64,000 nt of DNA from Pseudomonas proteolytica (GTDB lineage: Bacteria; Pseudomonadota; Gammaproteobacteria; Pseudomonadales; Pseudomonadaceae), in the NCBI RefSeq assembly GCF_007858275.1, contig NZ_VFEV01000001.1:124001-188000 (forward strand). The letters run 5' to 3'. Made by a program: the position numbers and the translations under genes. This document shows positions 62,885 to 64,000 of the stretch, piece after piece (positions within the stretch are counted from its first letter, which is position 1; the number at the start of each line of letters is the position of its first letter). Under the pieces are notes generated by a model. That model was not told where the DNA came from and made no database searches. It was given only the letters and a program-made list of their open reading frames with translations.

Positions 62885-63778
62885 TCAGCCCAGCGCTGTA
62901 TCCATCGCCATCATCAGGCAAAACCCGATGCATAGCCCCAGGCTCGCCAGCTTGTCATGGCCATTGCGCCGCGACTCGGGAATGACCTCATGAGTCACCA
63001 CCAATAACATCGCCCCAGCCGCCAGGGCCAGGCCCAGGGGCAACAGCATTTCGGCCAGGCTGACCAGCCAGGCACAGAGCACGGCAAACACCGGTTCCAC
63101 CAGCCCGGATGCAGCGCCGATCAGGAACGCCTTGACCCGCGACATCCCCGCCCCTGCCAGCACCAATGCAATCACCAGCCCCTCGGGCACATCCTGCAAC
63201 GCGATACCCATGGCCAGGCTATCGGCATCGGGCATACCGCCACCAGCCGAGACACCTACCGCCATGCCTTCGGGAATGTTGTGGGCAATGATGGCAAACA
63301 CAAATAGCCAGATGCGCGGTGGGATTACCGGTTTGTCAGGCGTGCCGACCAGCATTTCCGGGCTGGCACCGGAGACCTTGCGGTCCACCAGGAACAAACC
63401 GAATGCGCCCAGCATGATGCCAAAACTGATCAACCCGCTGGAGGCCCAGGGCGTCAGCCCCAGGTTTTCGGCAGCGGCGATTCCCGGCACGACCAGCGAA
63501 AACGCCGTCGCCGCCAGCATCACCCCGGCGCCAAACCCCAGTAATGTGTCGCTGACCGCCAGCGGCATCCGCCGGATCACCAGCACCGGCACCGCACCCA
63601 ATGCCGTGCCTAGGGCACAGATTGCACCACCTTGCAGGGCGCGCAGGATGCGCGGTTCCAGGTCCAGCCAGGCCAGCCCGTGGGCCACCAGCAATGCAGT
63701 TCCCGCCAATAGCAGCAGCGAGCCAAACGCATAGCGGAACATTCGCACGCTGCTGATCGCCAGTGTTTCAGTGCCCAT
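62885..63778 (-). CDS. ZIP-family metal transporter
   Basis: A 297-residue inner-membrane protein of the ZIP family with about eight segments. The conserved metal-site helices are AIIAHNIPEGMAVGVSAGGG and ALQDVPEGLVIALVLAGAG. ZIP proteins usually import zinc or other divalent metals. The gene stands next to the Mn superoxide dismutase gene, as in P. aeruginosa (PA4467-sodM), so a role in Mn or Fe/Zn supply is plausible but not shown. Start MGTETLAIS at 63776-63778. Confidence 0.9.
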   Translation of the reverse strand: MGTETLAISSVRMFRYAFGSLLLLAGTALLVAHGLAWLDLEPRILRALQGGAICALGTALGAVPVLVIRRMPLAVSDTLLGFGAGVMLAATAFSLVVPGIAAAENLGLTPWASSGLISFGIMLGAFGLFLVDRKVSGASPEMLVGTPDKPVIPPRIWLFVFAIIAHNIPEGMAVGVSAGGGMPDADSLAMGIALQDVPEGLVIALVLAGAGMSRVKAFLIGAASGLVEPVFAVLCAWLVSLAEMLLPLGLALAAGAMLLVVTHEVIPESRRNGHDKLASLGLCIGFCLMMAMDTALG

Positions 63779-63809
63779 AGTCGGCCTTAGGTCTTGTTAT
63801 GAGAGGGCA

Positions 63810-64000
63810 TTAAGCCAGTGCAGCCTGGTAGCGCTCAGCGACTTCCGGCCAGTTGATAACACTGTAGAAGGCGTTGATGTACTCAGGGCGACGGTTTTGA
63901 TAGAGCAGATAGTAGGCGTGCTCCCAGACGTCCAGGCCGAGGATCGGCGTATTGCCGTTCATCAATGGGCTGTCCTGGTTGCCACTGCTTTCGACGACAA
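63810..64000 (-). CDS. sodA: Superoxide dismutase, Mn-type (N-terminus outside window)
   Basis: The reverse strand encodes the C-terminal 62 residues of a Fe/Mn superoxide dismutase: the metal-ligand signature [19 protein letters not shown] and the end YQAALA. The stretch [13 protein letters not shown] places the Gln in the position of Mn-type enzymes (as in E. coli SodA), so manganese is the likely cofactor. In P. aeruginosa this would be sodM. The 5' part is beyond base 64000. Confidence 0.93.
   Translation of the reverse strand, partial: VVESSGNQDSPLMNGNTPILGLDVWEHAYYLLYQNRRPEYINAFYSVINWPEVAERYQAALA

Overview
The window is high-GC chromosomal DNA from a Pseudomonas, most likely of the P. 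fluorescens group. Gene content and order match that genus throughout: the mraZ-to-murC division cluster, lpoA-yraN-gmhA-dolP, mqo, upp-uraA, hisG-hisD-hisC-murA-ibaG-mla, kds-lpt-rpoN-hpf-ptsN-rapZ-ptsO, and a ZIP-sodA pair. Intergenic regions carry the GTGGGAGC-type REP/REPIN palindromes typical of this group. Nothing looks like a prophage, integrative element, defence island or CRISPR array. Most of the window is conserved core genome with a few accessory spots.

Layout. 1-12100 (minus strand) is the division and cell wall (dcw) cluster, transcribed mraZ, rsmH, ftsL, ftsI, murE, murF, mraY, murD, ftsW, murG, murC (cut by the window edge). A good sigma70 promoter is followed by three 10-bp-spaced MraZ boxes. 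12345-12702 is the RNase P RNA gene. 12796-17346 holds rsmI and, divergently, lpoA-yraN-gmhA-dolP (envelope and LPS heptose). 17415-30317 is a minus-strand run: OmpA-like lipoprotein, metallo-beta-lactamase-fold hydrolase, an OsmC-YcaO fusion, a MalT-like LuxR regulator, DUF1329 and DUF1302 envelope proteins, an acyl-CoA synthetase and a LysE exporter. The regulator, the two DUF proteins and the synthetase look like one lipid-uptake/activation module.

30402-47343 is mixed: a 2-hydroxyacid dehydrogenase, rsmC, a manganese (yybP-ykoY) riboswitch in front of a TMEM165/GDT1-family Mn exporter, an M48 lipoprotein protease, a chemoreceptor broken by an in-frame TAG, a divergent SRAP protein, small conserved proteins, an acyltransferase, yajG, mqo, a cupin gene, hpt and upp-uraA. 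This part is richest in repeats, including two copies of a ~230-bp element with 22-bp terminal inverted repeats, a REPIN core and 10-bp target duplications.

47382-64000 is again core: hisC, hisD, hisG, murA, ibaG and the mlaFEDCB lipid-transport operon on minus. Divergently come kdsD, kdsC, lptC, lptA, lptB, rpoN, hpf, ptsN, rapZ and ptsO, which link KDO/LPS export with sigma-54 and the nitrogen PTS. The window closes with a ZIP-family transporter and the 3' part of a manganese superoxide dismutase gene.

I found no clearly new multi-gene system. The most unusual items are the REPIN-containing MITE pair, the SRAP protein lacking two conserved active-site residues, the interrupted chemoreceptor, the malate:quinone oxidoreductase whose C-terminus is encoded by a REP sequence, and the ~730-base leader in front of that gene.
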